Below are positions 13,257-14,158 of a DNA stretch of 14,158 bases, piece by piece; position 1 is the stretch's first letter, and each line of letters starts with the position of its first letter. This DNA comes from Pseudomonadota bacterium (GTDB taxonomy: Bacteria > Pseudomonadota > Gammaproteobacteria > Xanthomonadales > Rhodanobacteraceae). The notes under the pieces are model-generated. The model saw nothing but the letters and a program-made list of their open reading frames with translations, did no database searches and had not been told where the DNA came from. The position numbers and the translations under genes are program-made. The DNA is taken from the NCBI GenBank assembly GCA_021787175.1, contig JAJYMF010000220.1:1-14158 (forward strand), written 5' to 3'.

Positions 13257-14158
13257 GCGCTGCTTGCGCGCCGCTGCGTCGCCTGCTCGGGCTGATGCGG
13301 GCGCAGCGCGCCTGGCTCTGGGGCGGGCTGGCGCTGGCGGTACTGGCGGCGCTGGGCGCGGTCGGGCTGATGGCGACCTCGGGCGGGTTCATCGCCGCGA
13401 TGGCGCTGGCGGGCGCCAGCGGCGCGGCGATCAACTACTTCACGCCCGCGGCGCTGATCCGCGGCTTCGCCATCCTGCGCAGCGGCGGGCGCTACGCCGA
13501 GCGCCTCGCCACCCACGAGGCCACGCTGCGCGCGCTGGCCGACCTGCGCGTGTGGCTGTTCGGGCGGCTCATCCCATTGGCGCCGGCGCGGCTGGCCGCG
13601 CTGCGCAGCGCCGAGCTGTTCGCGCGCCTGCGCGCCGACATCGACGCGCTGGAGCACGTCTATCTCGCCGTGCTGGTGCCGACGGGCGTGGCCGTCGTCA
13701 TCACCCTGCTGACGTTTGCGGTGACGCTGGCGACGCTGCCCTGGGCGGCCTTGCCCTTGCTGGCGCTGGCCGCGGCGGCCGGCGTGGTCTTGCCGGCGTG
13801 GACCCGGCGTCGCGGCGCCGCCGACGCGGCCGCGGCGGTGAGCGAAGCCGCGCAGCAGCGCGATCTGCTGATGGACGCCCTGCGCGGCCACGCCGATCTG
13901 CTGGCGCTGGGTGCGGACGGCGCGCAGCGTCGGCGCATCGACGCGCTGGCGCAGCGGCTCGACGCACGGCGCGCGCGACTCGACCGCCTGCAGGGGCTGG
14001 GTCAGGCCGCTGCCGGGCTGGCCGCGCAGGGAGCCGTGCTCGCCCTGCTGCTGCTCGGCCTGCCGGCGCTGGCCGCGCACGCGCTGGCGTCGCCGCTGCT
14101 GGTGCTGCTGGTGCTGCTGACCCTGGCCTTGTTCGAGGTGCTGGCGCCGCTGCCCGAG
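13253..14158 (+). CDS. cydC: Thiol-reductant ABC exporter, subunit CydC (partial, cut by window end)
   Basis: The frame is open to the last base (302 codons seen). Family members usually have 550-590 residues, so the ATPase domain lies beyond the window. The visible part is the exporter membrane domain: GLMATSGGFIAAMALAG resembles the CydC first-helix block, and TPAALIRGFAILRSGGRYAERL followed by THEATLRALADLRVWLF is the CydC hallmark region. The GTG start overlaps the cydD stop as GTGA, and GGAG (13241-13244) sits eight bases upstream, so the two halves of the transporter are translationally coupled. With CydD it forms the exporter needed for a working cytochrome bd. Confidence 0.93.
   Translation, partial: MSAACAPLRRLLGLMRAQRAWLWGGLALAVLAALGAVGLMATSGGFIAAMALAGASGAAINYFTPAALIRGFAILRSGGRYAERLATHEATLRALADLRVWLFGRLIPLAPARLAALRSAELFARLRADIDALEHVYLAVLVPTGVAVVITLLTFAVTLATLPWAALPLLALAAAAGVVLPAWTRRRGAADAAAAVSEAAQQRDLLMDALRGHADLLALGADGAQRRRIDALAQRLDARRARLDRLQGLGQAAAGLAAQGAVLALLLLGLPALAAHALASPLLVLLVLLTLALFEVLAPLPE

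Noticed and set aside
1..14158. Mobile element, CRISPR array or defence system
   Set aside because: I see no transposase, integrase, direct-repeat array with spacers, toxin-antitoxin pair or restriction gene. All large frames are housekeeping or respiratory genes with similar base composition.

Overview
The window comes from a GC-rich bacterial chromosome (roughly 70% G+C by eye). Gene content and codon use fit a gammaproteobacterium near the Xanthomonadales (for example Rhodanobacteraceae or Xanthomonadaceae). The evidence is the lipB-lipA pair, a Prc-type tail-specific protease, a VirJ/AcvB-type hydrolase beside mprF, a cydABX-cydDC locus, an FNR/ANR-type operator, and short dispersed hairpin repeats between genes. 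The placement is an inference from family resemblance only. I see no transposase, integrase, phage gene, tRNA, rRNA or CRISPR array.

Left part, minus strand (about 160-4242): lipB overlaps lipA by four bases (ATGA), and lipA is followed after three bases by prc. This is one tightly packed unit. LipB (octanoyl transfer) and LipA (sulfur insertion) make protein-bound lipoate. Prc is a secreted periplasmic protease whose link to lipoate is not obvious. An inverted pair of REP-like hairpins (10-40 and 123-159) lies beyond the end of prc.

Middle part, minus strand (4386-8069): a secreted VirJ/AcvB-like serine hydrolase gene is followed by mprF, which encodes an aminoacyl-phosphatidylglycerol synthase/flippase. 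Known AcvB-type proteins hydrolyse lysyl-PG made by MprF/LpiA, so the pair looks like a make-and-remove module for membrane charge. Hairpin repeats lie on both sides of mprF (4273-4325 and 7089-7128).

Right part, plus strand (8195-14158): a cytochrome bd quinol oxidase operon, cydA-cydB-cydX-like, is preceded by a near-perfect FNR/ANR box placed exactly 41.5 bases before the predicted transcription start. A leader of about 166 nt with several possible helices follows. The small third subunit is unusual: a CydX sequence with an extra membrane helix fused to its N-terminus. A perfect 24-base palindrome, probably a terminator, separates it from cydD-cydC. These encode the heterodimeric thiol-exporting ABC transporter needed to assemble cytochrome bd. 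cydC runs off the right edge. Together these genes encode a low-oxygen, high-affinity terminal oxidase and its maturation system.

I found no wholly new system. The most interesting items are the helix-CydX fusion, the structured cydA leader with its ideally spaced FNR promoter, and the hydrolase-mprF pair.
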